7,821 bases of DNA from Sedimenticola sp. GTDB lineage: Bacteria > Pseudomonadota > Gammaproteobacteria > Chromatiales > Chromatiaceae. This document shows, one piece after another, positions 1-7,449 of the stretch. Under the pieces are notes generated by a model. It was not told the DNA's origin. It saw only the letters and a program-made list of their open reading frames with translations, and made no database searches. The stretch lies in assembly GCA_026197195.1 (NCBI GenBank), contig JAPHUG010000248.1, positions 1 to 7,821 of the forward strand, in the 5' to 3' direction. Within the stretch, counting starts at the first letter, position 1. Each line of letters begins with the position of its first letter. Made by a program: the position numbers and the translations under genes.

Positions 1-349
1 AGCGTTAATGCGGCCTGGTATGTATGGCGCGTATCATCACATCTCTGTATTGGGTAAAGCGGGTGAAGAGGAAGTGGTCGATGTAGCAGGCTCACTTTGT
101 GAAAATAATGATAAATTCGCCATTCAGCGCGGACTGCCCCGGGTAGTTGATGGCGATATTCTCTGTATTCACGATACGGGTGCACACGGCCATGCCATGG
201 GGTTCAACTACAATGGAAAGGCCCGGCCAAAAGAGCTGCTGTTGCGTAGTGACGGCACTGTCGAGCTGATCCGGAGAGAAGAGACCCTGGAAGATCTGTT
301 CGCTACGCTCAGCTATGAGTCGGATGAATTTACACCGACAATCTCCTGA
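1..349 (+). CDS. lysA: Diaminopimelate decarboxylase, C-terminal part (5' truncated by window)
   Basis: The product is the last enzyme of lysine synthesis, converting meso-diaminopimelate to L-lysine and CO2 with PLP in the cytoplasm. Only the C-terminal 115 residues are visible; the reading frame begins at base 2 and is open to the window edge, so the ATG at base 8 is an internal methionine and not a start. The visible part is the C-terminal beta domain of fold-type III PLP decarboxylases: RPGMYGAYHH, then SLCENNDKFA (the conserved Cys-Glu pair that reaches the active site of the dimer partner), RGLPRVVDGDILCIHDTGAHG, and MGFNYNGKARPKELL with the conserved active-site Tyr. The GAHG and YNGKARP variants differ from the GAYG and YNSRP of E. 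coli LysA. A hairpin follows the TGA stop. Identification is firm from the motifs; arginine or ornithine decarboxylases of the same fold would not carry this CEN/GAHG/YNGK combination. Confidence 0.93.
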   Translation, partial: ALMRPGMYGAYHHISVLGKAGEEEVVDVAGSLCENNDKFAIQRGLPRVVDGDILCIHDTGAHGHAMGFNYNGKARPKELLLRSDGTVELIRREETLEDLFATLSYESDEFTPTIS

Positions 350-357
350 GTGTGTAA

Positions 358-383
358 CCGGGTCAGTTGGCTGACTGGCCCGG
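358..383 (+). terminator. Probable rho-independent terminator or 3' hairpin after lysA
   Basis: A 9-bp stem is formed by bases 358-366 (CCGGGTCAG) and 375-383 (CTGGCCCGG) with an 8-base loop. It contains one U.G wobble when read as a + strand transcript. Read on the - strand the same position becomes a C.A mismatch, so the hairpin fits lysA better than the convergent uppP. It begins 9 bases after the lysA stop. The downstream tract (TCTCATTCCTG) is pyrimidine-rich but not a clean U-run, so intrinsic termination may be weak. Confidence 0.6.
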
Positions 384-413
384 TCTCATTCCTGCTGTCT
401 ATTGGTGACTCGT

Positions 414-1214
414 CTAGAAAGCGAGCCAGACCAGCAGGCCGCCCAGAAGAAGCCGGTAGATGACAAACGGCAACATACTGATTTTGCTGATCAGTTGTAA
501 AAAGTAGTGGATGCAGAGGTAGGCAGAGGCAAAGGAGAGCAAGGCACCCGATCCCATCGCCAGCCAGTTAACCGGGGCCGGGTTGGTCACCAGGTTTAGG
601 GTCACCATGGAACCAGACATAAAGATGGTCGGGATAGAGAGCAGAAAGGAGAATCGGGAGGCCGCTTCCCTGGTGAGACCCAGCATCATGCCCGCCGTCA
701 TGGTGATCCCTGAGCGCGAGGTGCCCGGGATGATCGCCAATACTTGGAACATTCCAATAATCAGGGCATCCCGCCAGCGTGTCGAGTATTCGTCCCGGGT
801 TTGACTGCCTTTACGGTCATACCAGAAGAGGAGAATGCCAAAGATGATGGTTGTCGATGCGATAACACCCATGGAACGCAAATCATGCTGGACCAGGGAG
901 AGGAATAGCTCACCCGCCACAACAATAGGCAGCGTGGCGATGATGATCATCCAGACCATGCGTGAATTTTCGGTCTGAATGGCACCTTTGGGCAGGGATC
1001 TGAAAAAATCGGTCGCCATCAAAATCAGCTCATGCCGAAAATAGGTGGTCACGGCTAATAATGAACCGACATGGACGGCTACATCAAAGGCCAGCCCCTG
1101 ATCGGAGTAACCGAATAACAAAGGGGTCAGAATCAGATGGGCCGAACTGGAGATAGGAAGGAATTCGGTTAACCCCTGAACGATCGAGAGTATAAGAATC
1201 TGCAGGCTGTCCAT
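414..1214 (-). CDS. uppP: Undecaprenyl-diphosphatase (UppP/BacA family)
   Basis: This integral inner-membrane enzyme dephosphorylates undecaprenyl pyrophosphate to the monophosphate, recycling the lipid carrier used for peptidoglycan and surface polysaccharides; overproduction gives bacitracin resistance in other bacteria. The 266-residue length is normal. Both family signatures are present: QGLTEFLPISSSAHLIL at residues 13-29 (catalytic-region Glu17, Ser22-24 and His26) and PGTSRSGITMT at 163-173 (Arg167). Several hydrophobic segments run through the protein, including about 86-108, 117-131, 187-210 and 218-240, ending in a hydrophobic C-terminus (LLLGGLLVWLAF). The ATG start matches the usual family N-terminus (MDxLQ...), although no clear Shine-Dalgarno sequence precedes it. 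The gene is divergent from galU and converges on lysA. It is unrelated to PAP2-type phosphatases such as PgpB. Confidence 0.96.
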   Translation of the reverse strand: MDSLQILILSIVQGLTEFLPISSSAHLILTPLLFGYSDQGLAFDVAVHVGSLLAVTTYFRHELILMATDFFRSLPKGAIQTENSRMVWMIIIATLPIVVAGELFLSLVQHDLRSMGVIASTTIIFGILLFWYDRKGSQTRDEYSTRWRDALIIGMFQVLAIIPGTSRSGITMTAGMMLGLTREAASRFSFLLSIPTIFMSGSMVTLNLVTNPAPVNWLAMGSGALLSFASAYLCIHYFLQLISKISMLPFVIYRLLLGGLLVWLAF

Positions 1215-1578
1215 AGTATGAGGCAGTTCGGTTTAGGGGTTAGAGTTTGAGTGTACGGCTTACTGTGTTTCGAAGATGATGATTCGATTGTACTGAGCTT
1301 TATTCCTCGACACTCGATGCACTTATTCACGTCTGTCATGCAACGTGGCCGGCATAATACCTCTTTAACTAAACAATTTCATGTAGGATTTTCTTTAAGT
1401 GAGAAGCGCTTATAGCAAGCCTGGTTGGATGGCCAGCAGTCGGTAGTAACTCGGGCTAGCCCTTTTAATCTTATACATAACGTGATTTGATTGTCTCGGT
1501 TCGGATTAAGTACTGCAGCTCCTTTGGCAACTGCCCGAAGGTCGTTTAACCGCTTACGCTCAATTTTAGGGTGAGATT
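1215..1578. other. Divergent intergenic region between uppP and galU, no gene recognised
   Basis: These 364 bases should hold the promoters of both uppP (-) and galU (+). I see no convincing -35/-10 pair for either. The best -10-like words on the + strand are CATAAT at 1353-1358 and TATACA at 1472-1477, both without a good -35. On the - strand TACAAT (complement of 1287-1292) is the best, again with a poor -35. Small inverted repeats are present: TCGAA/TTCGA at 1270-1274/1283-1287, the palindrome GGGCTAGCCC at 1453-1462 followed by TTTT, and a bulged hairpin at 1521-1541 (CCTT..GGC aact GCC..AAGG) in the expected galU leader. A 69-codon frame on the - strand across 1379-1588 resembles nothing I recognise and overlaps the galU start; I treat it as chance. 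Confidence 0.5.
1570..1574 (+). promoter_or_regulatory. Ribosome binding site supporting the TTG start of galU
   Basis: GGTGA at 1570-1574, within AGGGTGAG, matches part of the anti-Shine-Dalgarno complement and lies 4 bases before the TTG at 1579. An in-frame TAG at 1567-1569 rules out any longer product, and the next ATG (residue 31) would delete the nucleotide-binding motif. The site therefore fixes the start. Confidence 0.6.
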
Positions 1579-2460
1579 TTGAAGTCACGTACCATCAAAA
1601 AGGCCGTTTTCCCCGTTGGCGGGCTTGGAACCCGCTTTTTGCCCGCGACAAAGGCGATCCCCAAAGAGATGCTGCCTGTTGTTGATAAGCCGTTGATTCA
1701 GTATGCCGTGGAAGAGGCAGTGGCGGCCGGGGTTGATATGTTGGTGTTCATCACCGGGCGGAACAAAACGGCCATTACCGATCACTTTGATAAAGCGTAT
1801 GAGCTGGAGCATCAACTCGAGCTAAAACAGAAAGATGCTGTACTTGAGGTGGTCAGAAACATTGTGCCGTCTCATGTAGACTGTATTTACATCCGTCAAA
1901 GTGAGGCGCTTGGACTGGGGCATGCGGTTTTGTGTGCAAAAAAGGCGATAGGGGACGAGCCCTTTGCTGTTTTGCTGGCAGATGACTTGATTGATGGTAA
2001 AAAGGCCCCTTGCCTTGCTCAGATGGCGGATCAGTTTAATCTGACGGGGGAGAGTGTCATTGCTGTTGAGCAGGTGAGTCATGAGATGACAGATCAGTAC
2101 GGTATTGTTGAGGTGGGTGATGAGGGCGCACAGACTTCCGCGATCAAGAGTATTATTGAAAAGCCCTCTCCAGACTTGGCTCCCTCCAACCTGGGGGTCG
2201 TTGGGCGGTACATTCTTACGCCGGAGATCTTTACCTTGCTAGAGAAGACGGGCCGGGGTTCGGGGGGGGAGATTCAACTGACAGATGCGATCAGTGATCT
2301 GCTGCAACAGCAGACCGTCAATGCCTTTCAGTTTGAGGGGGTCCGTTATGATTGCGGTTCCCGTGCGGGTTTCCTGAAAGCCAATATTGAGTATGCTGCA
2401 AAAGATGATGAACTCAGACAACTTATTGTCAGTTATGCTTCGTCGTTGGTAGAGGCGTAG
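1579..2460 (+). CDS. galU: UTP--glucose-1-phosphate uridylyltransferase
   Basis: This cytoplasmic nucleotidyltransferase makes UDP-glucose from UTP and glucose-1-phosphate, feeding lipopolysaccharide, capsule, exopolysaccharide and UDP-glucuronate synthesis. The 293-residue length is standard for bacterial GalU. The N-terminal nucleotide-binding motif is GLGTRFLPATKAIPKEMLP at residues 15-33, followed by QSEALGLGHAVL at 107-118, the metal-site region LLADD at 132-136, IIEKP at 192-196, GRYILTP at 209-215, GGEIQLTDAI at 229-238 and YDCGSRAGFLKA at 257-268. These separate it from RmlA-type glucose-1-phosphate thymidylyltransferases. Residue 14 is Gly where PVAGLG is the more usual spelling. Initiation is at TTG, forced by an in-frame stop 12 bases upstream. 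manC follows after 72 bases on the same strand, so the two probably share a transcript. Confidence 0.97.
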   Translation: MKSRTIKKAVFPVGGLGTRFLPATKAIPKEMLPVVDKPLIQYAVEEAVAAGVDMLVFITGRNKTAITDHFDKAYELEHQLELKQKDAVLEVVRNIVPSHVDCIYIRQSEALGLGHAVLCAKKAIGDEPFAVLLADDLIDGKKAPCLAQMADQFNLTGESVIAVEQVSHEMTDQYGIVEVGDEGAQTSAIKSIIEKPSPDLAPSNLGVVGRYILTPEIFTLLEKTGRGSGGEIQLTDAISDLLQQQTVNAFQFEGVRYDCGSRAGFLKANIEYAAKDDELRQLIVSYASSLVEA

Positions 2461-2490
2461 CTTGCTCTTACTGCCCCATGGCAGGCAAGG
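2461..2490 (+). other. Bulged hairpin in the galU-manC gap
   Basis: CTGCC (2471-2475) pairs with GGCAG (2480-2484) around a CCAT loop. The flanking CTTGC (2461-2465) pairs with GCAAG (2485-2489), leaving a one-sided bulge TCTTA. The structure starts directly after the galU stop and is followed by GGCCTATTTTAATTG, a short T-run. It could be a weak terminator or attenuator lowering manC expression, or an mRNA-stabilising 3' hairpin. Function is inferred only. Confidence 0.35.
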
Positions 2491-2532
2491 GCCTATTTTA
2501 ATTGATATTAAACGATTCATTTAGGAGTTTAG

Positions 2533-3939
2533 ATGATTCCCGTAATTCTCTCAGGTGGTTCTGGTACAAGGTTGTGGCCACTATCACGTAGTCAGTACCC
2601 CAAACAGTTTTTGCCGCTGGTGACGGATAACTCCATGTTGCAGGAGACCTTGATGCGGCTTGAGGGCCTGGATGATCTCTCCGCTCCCATTGTGGTCTGT
2701 AATGAAGACCATCGCTTCATGGTGGCTGAGCAGTTGAGAGAGATGGGGGTGGAAGCCCAGGCTATCTTATTGGAGCCTGTGGGGCGTAATACGGCACCTG
2801 CCGTGGCAATGGCCGCCTTATCGGCCCAATCGCCAGATGAATTACTGCTTATCCTGGCTGCAGATCATGTGATTATCGATATTGAACGCTATCAGTCTGC
2901 CATCAGGCAGGCTGCTGACGTGGCCGGTTCTGGTGCGCTGGTGACCTTTGGTATTGTTCCAACGGGTCCTGAGACGGGCTACGGTTACATCAAACGAGGA
3001 GTGGAACAGCCTGATGCAGCCACTTACCGGGTAGAGAAGTTTGTAGAGAAACCTGATCTGGGGACCGCTACAGGCTATATTGAATCGGGTGACTATTACT
3101 GGAATAGCGGAATGTTTGTCTTCAAGGCTTCACGTTTTCTTGAAGAGTTGGAGCGACATAACCCTGATATGCTGGCGGCCTGTCGAAAAGCACATCAGAG
3201 TGCCATCGTGTCGCCTGATTTCACCCGATTAGGGAAGGAGGCCTTCTCCGCCTGTCCGGCTGATTCGATTGATTATGCGGTTATGGAGAAGACGGATCAG
3301 GCGGTGGTTGTACCCTTGGATGCCGGTTGGAATGATGTGGGTTCATGGTCCGCGCTCTGGGATGTGGCAGGGAAGGACAGCCAGGGCAATGCCCTGAAGG
3401 GCGATGTGCTCTGCGTGGATACAAAAAACTCCTATATCCAGTCTGAAAACAAGCTGGTGGCGGTTGTGGGGCTGGATGATATGGTGGTGGTTGAGACCGA
3501 TGATGCGGTGATGGTCTCACCCCGGTCCCGGGTTCAGGAGGTCAAACAGATCGTAGATTTGCTGAAAGCGGCCGGTCGCTGTGAGTTTGAGACCCATCGA
3601 AAAGTGTATCGGCCCTGGGGCTATTATGACTCAATTGATCTGGGCGAGCGGCACCAGGCAAAACGGATTGTCGTCAATCCGGGGGCCAAGCTCTCTCTAC
3701 AGATGCACCACCACCGCGCTGAGCACTGGATCGTGGTGAAAGGGACGGCCAGTGTTACCCGGGGTGAAGAGGTCTTGCTGCTCTCAGAGAACCAGTCGAC
3801 CTATATCCCTATTGGAACCACCCATAGCCTGGAGAATCCTGGCGTGATCCCCCTGGAGATGGTTGAAGTGCAGACCGGTAGCTATCTGGGCGAGGATGAT
3901 ATTGTCCGTTTTGAGGATCGCTATGGGAGGACAGATTGA
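2533..3939 (+). CDS. manC: Mannose-1-phosphate guanylyltransferase / mannose-6-phosphate isomerase (bifunctional, type II PMI)
   Basis: This bifunctional cytoplasmic enzyme has a GDP-mannose pyrophosphorylase domain (about residues 1-340) and a C-terminal cupin-type phosphomannose isomerase domain (about 350-468), supplying GDP-mannose for surface polysaccharides. The length of 468 is normal for the AlgA/ManC/CpsB family. Motifs in order are GGSGTRLWPLSR at 8-19, EPVGRNTAPA at 81-90, LAADH at 108-112, VEKP at 171-174, YYWNSGMF at 188-195, SIDYAVME at 245-252 and WNDVGSW at 266-272. In the isomerase part come YRPWG at 359-363, the metal-binding QMHHHRAEHW at 390-399, and YIPIGTTHSLENPG at 424-437. 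The start is an ATG with AGGAG 5 bases upstream. No phosphomannomutase gene (manB/algC) or polysaccharide cluster is visible. The gene may equally be named algA, cpsB or xanB. It converges on glnD with only 16 bases between stop codons. Confidence 0.95.
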   Translation: MIPVILSGGSGTRLWPLSRSQYPKQFLPLVTDNSMLQETLMRLEGLDDLSAPIVVCNEDHRFMVAEQLREMGVEAQAILLEPVGRNTAPAVAMAALSAQSPDELLLILAADHVIIDIERYQSAIRQAADVAGSGALVTFGIVPTGPETGYGYIKRGVEQPDAATYRVEKFVEKPDLGTATGYIESGDYYWNSGMFVFKASRFLEELERHNPDMLAACRKAHQSAIVSPDFTRLGKEAFSACPADSIDYAVMEKTDQAVVVPLDAGWNDVGSWSALWDVAGKDSQGNALKGDVLCVDTKNSYIQSENKLVAVVGLDDMVVVETDDAVMVSPRSRVQEVKQIVDLLKAAGRCEFETHRKVYRPWGYYDSIDLGERHQAKRIVVNPGAKLSLQMHHHRAEHWIVVKGTASVTRGEEVLLLSENQSTYIPIGTTHSLENPGVIPLEMVEVQTGSYLGEDDIVRFEDRYGRTD

Positions 3940-3955
3940 GGTTGACGATGATTAA

Positions 3956-6595
3956 CTAGCTGAGTCGCTCCTGGATCTCTTTCTCCAGCGCCTCAAACTG
4001 TTCCCGACTACTCAGTGGTTTATCGTTGCGGTCGGTGATAAAAAAGGTGTCTTCGGCTTCTGCCCCGATGGTGGCAATTTTCGCATTGATCAGTTTTATT
4101 TTACATTTTGCGAAGGCGTGTCCCACCTCTGAGAGCAGACCCGGGCGGTCATCTGTCACCAACTTCATGATGGTTCGCTGATTCCCGTAGTCTTGCACGA
4201 AGTCAATGCGTGTAGGGGTGGAGAAATGTTTAAGCCTTCTGGGGATTCGCCTGGAGACGACCAGATTGGCTGACTCGGGGTTAATGAGGGATGCCCTCAG
4301 CAGGTCGCATATCTCCTCTCGTCTGCCGGTCTCTTCTACAGGACCTCCGTCTTGTTCAAGCACCAGAAAGCTGTTCAGCGTCAGTCCGGTTTGGGCGGTT
4401 TCAATCCGGGCGCTGACAATGTTGAGCCCCAATTGATCAAGCTGGCTGGTGGTGATGGCAAACAGATCGTCTCTGTCGGTTCCGTAAAGAAATATTTCCG
4501 TACCACCCCGGGTGCTGGATTTTCTTAGCAGTACCAGCGGTAGTTGCTCTTTAGTGCTGCTAATGATCATCCTTGTTTGCCAGGCGATCTCCTCCCAAGT
4601 GTGATGGAGGAAGTAGTCCAGGCTGAGTGTGGCCCAGTGTTCCAATGCGAGATCTGGATTGATGCCCTCCGACTTCAACATATGGAGGGCGCCCGCCTGT
4701 TTGTTCTGTACGATCTCTTCCCGTTCCTGGGGGTTCTGTAGTCCCCGCAGTAGGGCCTGCTTGGTGGTGATATAGAGCTCCCGAAGTAGTGAGTTTTTCC
4801 AGCTGTTCCATTTCTTCGGGTCTGTCGCCCGGATGTCGGCCATGGTCAACAGGTAGAGGTAATCCAGGTGAACCGGGTTTTTAACGGTTTGGGCGAAATC
4901 GCGAATTACATCCGGATCACTGGTATCTTTTCGCTGTGCGGTAATCGACATCAGCAGATGCTTTTCTACCAGCCAGGAGACCAGGCGGCTGTCATAATCG
5001 CTCAGTCCATGTAGTTTACAAAAATCCCAGGCCTCTTTGGCCCCCAGCTCTGAATGATCGCCCCCTCTGCCTTTAGCGATGTCATGAAAGATGGCTGCAA
5101 TATAGAGCAGTTCTGGTTTTGGCAGTTTCTCCATGATGTCACTGCAGAGAGGGAACTCGCCACGATGCTCGGGGACTGTCAATCGTCTCAGGTTGCGGAC
5201 AACAAACAGGGTGTGTTTGTCCACCGTAAAGACATGAAACAGGTCATACTGCATCCGGCCGACAATATTTAGGAAGGCGGGGATATAACGGGCCAGAATG
5301 CCATAACGGTTCATCCTTCTCAGTTCATGGGTGATGCCGACAGGTTGTCGTAAAATCTCCATGAACAGACTGCGAGCGCGAATGTCGGCCCGGAAGTCGT
5401 CATTGATCAGGTGACGGTGTTTGCGAATCAGTCGAATGGTGCTGGCTCTGACCCCATTCAGTTCCGGGTGCTGTTCCATGATCAGAAACAGTTCAAGCAG
5501 GGCGAGCGGGTACTGGGTAAAGATCTCTTTGTGGACAACCTCCAGGAAGCCGCTTCTGGATTGAAAGCGTCTGTTGATTGGCTTGGGTTCATCCAAATGG
5601 CATTTCAGAAGAATCACTTCCTGAAATAGCTGCAGCAGCATCTCATTCATTCTTCTGAGTCGCAGTGCGGTACGGTAGTACTGCTGCATGAACTTCTCGA
5701 CCCCCAGTTCCTGGGCGTCATCTTCAAAGCCAAACTGGGCGGCCAGTGTGCGCTGATAATCAAACAGGATGCGGTCTTCTCCGCGCCCGGTCAGCAGATG
5801 CAAGGCGAAGCGAATGCGCCACAGGTAGTCCTGGCCATCCATCAGGTCAAGATACTCCTCCTCGGTCACAAAGCCGTGTACAACGAGGTCATGCATGGTG
5901 TTCGCGCCAAAATGTCGCTTCACCACCCAGCCGATCATCTGAATATCCCGCAGGCCGCCGGGGCTCTCCTTTATATTGGGCTCCAGATTGCTGATGGTCT
6001 CTTCATAGCGCAGGTAGCGCTGTTTCTGCTCTTCCCATTTAGCCGTGAAAAACCGCTCGCTTGGCCAGATTTTGTCAGGACCGGTGGCGGCCTGCATCTG
6101 GTCGAAAAGCGTTGCCTGTCCACACAACAGGCGGGCTTCCATGATATTGGTTGCGACAGTGATATCTTGTTCGGCTTCGCTGATACACTCTTTTATCGTG
6201 CGTACACTGTGGCCGACTTCTAAACCAATATCCCAAAAAAAGGTAAGCAGTTCCCCCAGAGGTTCAGAGTATTGCTCAGGATTATGCTCATCCAGGAGGA
6301 TCATCAGGTCAACGTCTGAACCGGGATGGAGTTCCATCCGTCCGTAACCTCCCACGGCCACCAGCGAGGCTGCGGCATCAGGGGGCATTTTGAGCTCCCA
6401 TGCCAGCTGAAGCAGATTATCGATCAGTTGTGCCCTGAGTGGCACCAGCGCGGTAATCGGGTCACCCTCTTCAAAGCGCTGCTTTAGTGCTTTGTTTGCT
6501 TGTTTCAGTGCGTCGCGAAAAACGGTAAGGGGATTGGCGTCAGTTTCGAGCAGACGGGTAATGGCTACGGGGTCAAGAAGGGCGGTAGGTTGCAT
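3956..6595 (-). CDS. glnD: Bifunctional uridylyltransferase / uridylyl-removing enzyme (PII sensor GlnD)
   Basis: GlnD is the cytoplasmic glutamine sensor of proteobacteria: it uridylylates PII proteins (GlnB/GlnK) when glutamine is low and removes UMP when it is high, controlling glutamine synthetase adenylylation and NtrBC signalling. At 879 residues it is full length. The nucleotidyltransferase domain carries GGYGRMELHPGSDVDL at 82-97 (metal ligands Asp94 and Asp96). NIKESPGGLRDIQ at 207-219 belongs to the GlnD uridylyltransferase-associated region. The HD hydrolase domain holds FTVDKHTL (456-463) and FHDIAKGRGGDHSELGA (503-519). Two C-terminal ACT domains begin near EIFLYGTDRDDLFA (700-713) and IMKLVTDDRPGLLSEVG (809-825). 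All catalytic signatures are intact, so both activities are expected. It follows map after an 18-base gap and is probably co-transcribed; no Shine-Dalgarno sequence precedes the ATG, and an in-frame TAG lies 12 bases upstream. No dapC or dapD follows, unlike many relatives. Confidence 0.98.
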   Translation of the reverse strand: MQPTALLDPVAITRLLETDANPLTVFRDALKQANKALKQRFEEGDPITALVPLRAQLIDNLLQLAWELKMPPDAAASLVAVGGYGRMELHPGSDVDLMILLDEHNPEQYSEPLGELLTFFWDIGLEVGHSVRTIKECISEAEQDITVATNIMEARLLCGQATLFDQMQAATGPDKIWPSERFFTAKWEEQKQRYLRYEETISNLEPNIKESPGGLRDIQMIGWVVKRHFGANTMHDLVVHGFVTEEEYLDLMDGQDYLWRIRFALHLLTGRGEDRILFDYQRTLAAQFGFEDDAQELGVEKFMQQYYRTALRLRRMNEMLLQLFQEVILLKCHLDEPKPINRRFQSRSGFLEVVHKEIFTQYPLALLELFLIMEQHPELNGVRASTIRLIRKHRHLINDDFRADIRARSLFMEILRQPVGITHELRRMNRYGILARYIPAFLNIVGRMQYDLFHVFTVDKHTLFVVRNLRRLTVPEHRGEFPLCSDIMEKLPKPELLYIAAIFHDIAKGRGGDHSELGAKEAWDFCKLHGLSDYDSRLVSWLVEKHLLMSITAQRKDTSDPDVIRDFAQTVKNPVHLDYLYLLTMADIRATDPKKWNSWKNSLLRELYITTKQALLRGLQNPQEREEIVQNKQAGALHMLKSEGINPDLALEHWATLSLDYFLHHTWEEIAWQTRMIISSTKEQLPLVLLRKSSTRGGTEIFLYGTDRDDLFAITTSQLDQLGLNIVSARIETAQTGLTLNSFLVLEQDGGPVEETGRREEICDLLRASLINPESANLVVSRRIPRRLKHFSTPTRIDFVQDYGNQRTIMKLVTDDRPGLLSEVGHAFAKCKIKLINAKIATIGAEAEDTFFITDRNDKPLSSREQFEALEKEIQERLS

Positions 6596-6613
6596 GGAGG
6601 ATATCTACTTTAA

Positions 6614-7402
6614 TCAGCGAGCCGCTTGGGCCAGCTGATCACGCTCCTCTTCTCTGAGCGTTAATACTTCATAGCCTTCTTCAGTCACCAGCAGGGTATG
6701 CTCCCACTGCGCGGAAAGACTTCTGTCCTTGGTGACTACTGTCCATCCATCCGGCAGCATTTTTACTTGTCGCTTTCCGGCATTGATCATCGGCTCAATG
6801 GTGAAGCACATGCCGGGCACTAACTCGACACCGGTATTACGCGCACCGTAATGTAAGACCTGGGGGTCTTCATGAAACCCCCTGCCTATCCCATGGCCGC
6901 AATACTCATGCACGACGGAGTAGTGGTGTGATTCTGCAAATTTCTGAATGGTGTGGCCGATATCACCCAGTCTTGCACCGGGCTTGACCTCATTAATGCC
7001 AAGCCATAGTGCATCATAGGTGGTTTTGGCAAGACGTTTGGCCAGTATTGAGGGTTCACCCACAAAGAACATCTTGCTGGTATCACCATGAAAGCCATCT
7101 TTGATGGTGGTGATGTCGATATTGATGATGTCACCACTTTTCAGTTTCTTGTTGCCAGGAATGCCATGACAGACCTGGTGGTTTACCGAGGTACAGATAG
7201 ATTTGGGGAAGCCCCGGTAATTGAGTGGCGCGGGAATGGCATTCTGTTTATTAACGATATGATCATGACAGATACGATCCAGTTCATCTGTGGTAATCCC
7301 TGGCTGTACGTAAGGCTCGATCATCTCCAGAACTTCTGCGGCCAGTCGGCCGGAAACCCGCATTTTCTCGATCTCTTCCGGGGTCTTGATGATTACGCTC
7401 AT
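6614..7402 (-). CDS. map: Type I methionine aminopeptidase
   Basis: Map removes the N-terminal methionine from nascent proteins after deformylation; it is an essential cytoplasmic dinuclear-metal peptidase of the pita-bread fold. All five metal ligands are visible at Asp96, Asp107, His170, Glu203 and Glu234, each one less than the E. coli number, and His79 corresponds to the conserved substrate-contacting histidine. Supporting motifs are NIDITTIKDGFHGDTSKMF (94-112), EYCGHGIGRGFHEDPQVLHY (166-185) and TIEPMINAG (201-209). The lack of an N-terminal zinc-finger or proline-rich extension makes it class Ia. I place the start at 7402 because MSVIIKTPEEIEKMRVSGRLAAEVL matches the family N-terminus and gives the usual length of 262. 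The frame stays open to 7453, where a much stronger ribosome binding site sits, so a product about 15-17 residues longer is possible. It is divergent from rpsB and leads into glnD. Confidence 0.96.
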   Translation of the reverse strand: MSVIIKTPEEIEKMRVSGRLAAEVLEMIEPYVQPGITTDELDRICHDHIVNKQNAIPAPLNYRGFPKSICTSVNHQVCHGIPGNKKLKSGDIINIDITTIKDGFHGDTSKMFFVGEPSILAKRLAKTTYDALWLGINEVKPGARLGDIGHTIQKFAESHHYSVVHEYCGHGIGRGFHEDPQVLHYGARNTGVELVPGMCFTIEPMINAGKRQVKMLPDGWTVVTKDRSLSAQWEHTLLVTEEGYEVLTLREEERDQLAQAAR

Positions 7403-7449
7403 AATGGGTCCAGGATTCCTGTGCTTTCCAGAGGTGTGTTCGCTCAACA

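Noticed and set aside
1453..1466. GGGCTAGCCC followed by TTTT as an intrinsic terminator
   Set aside because: The palindrome leaves only a 3-bp stem with a 4-base loop, or a 2-base loop if fully paired, too weak for termination.
1379..1588. 69-codon frame on the - strand in the uppP-galU gap
   Set aside because: It overlaps the galU start, has low-complexity basic composition with no recognisable motif, and lacks context; length is within chance for this composition.
3281..3520. 79-codon Pro/His-rich frame opposite manC
   Set aside because: Composition is the usual artefact of reading a GC-skewed coding region in reverse.
3971..3988. CTGGA/TCCAG hairpin near the end of glnD as a terminator for manC
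   Set aside because: Only 5 bp with an 8-base loop, within the glnD coding sequence, and no U-run follows.
5798..6223. 141-codon frame on the + strand inside glnD
   Set aside because: It is antisense to the conserved nucleotidyltransferase and helical regions of GlnD, and its protein has no family features; codon structure of glnD explains it.
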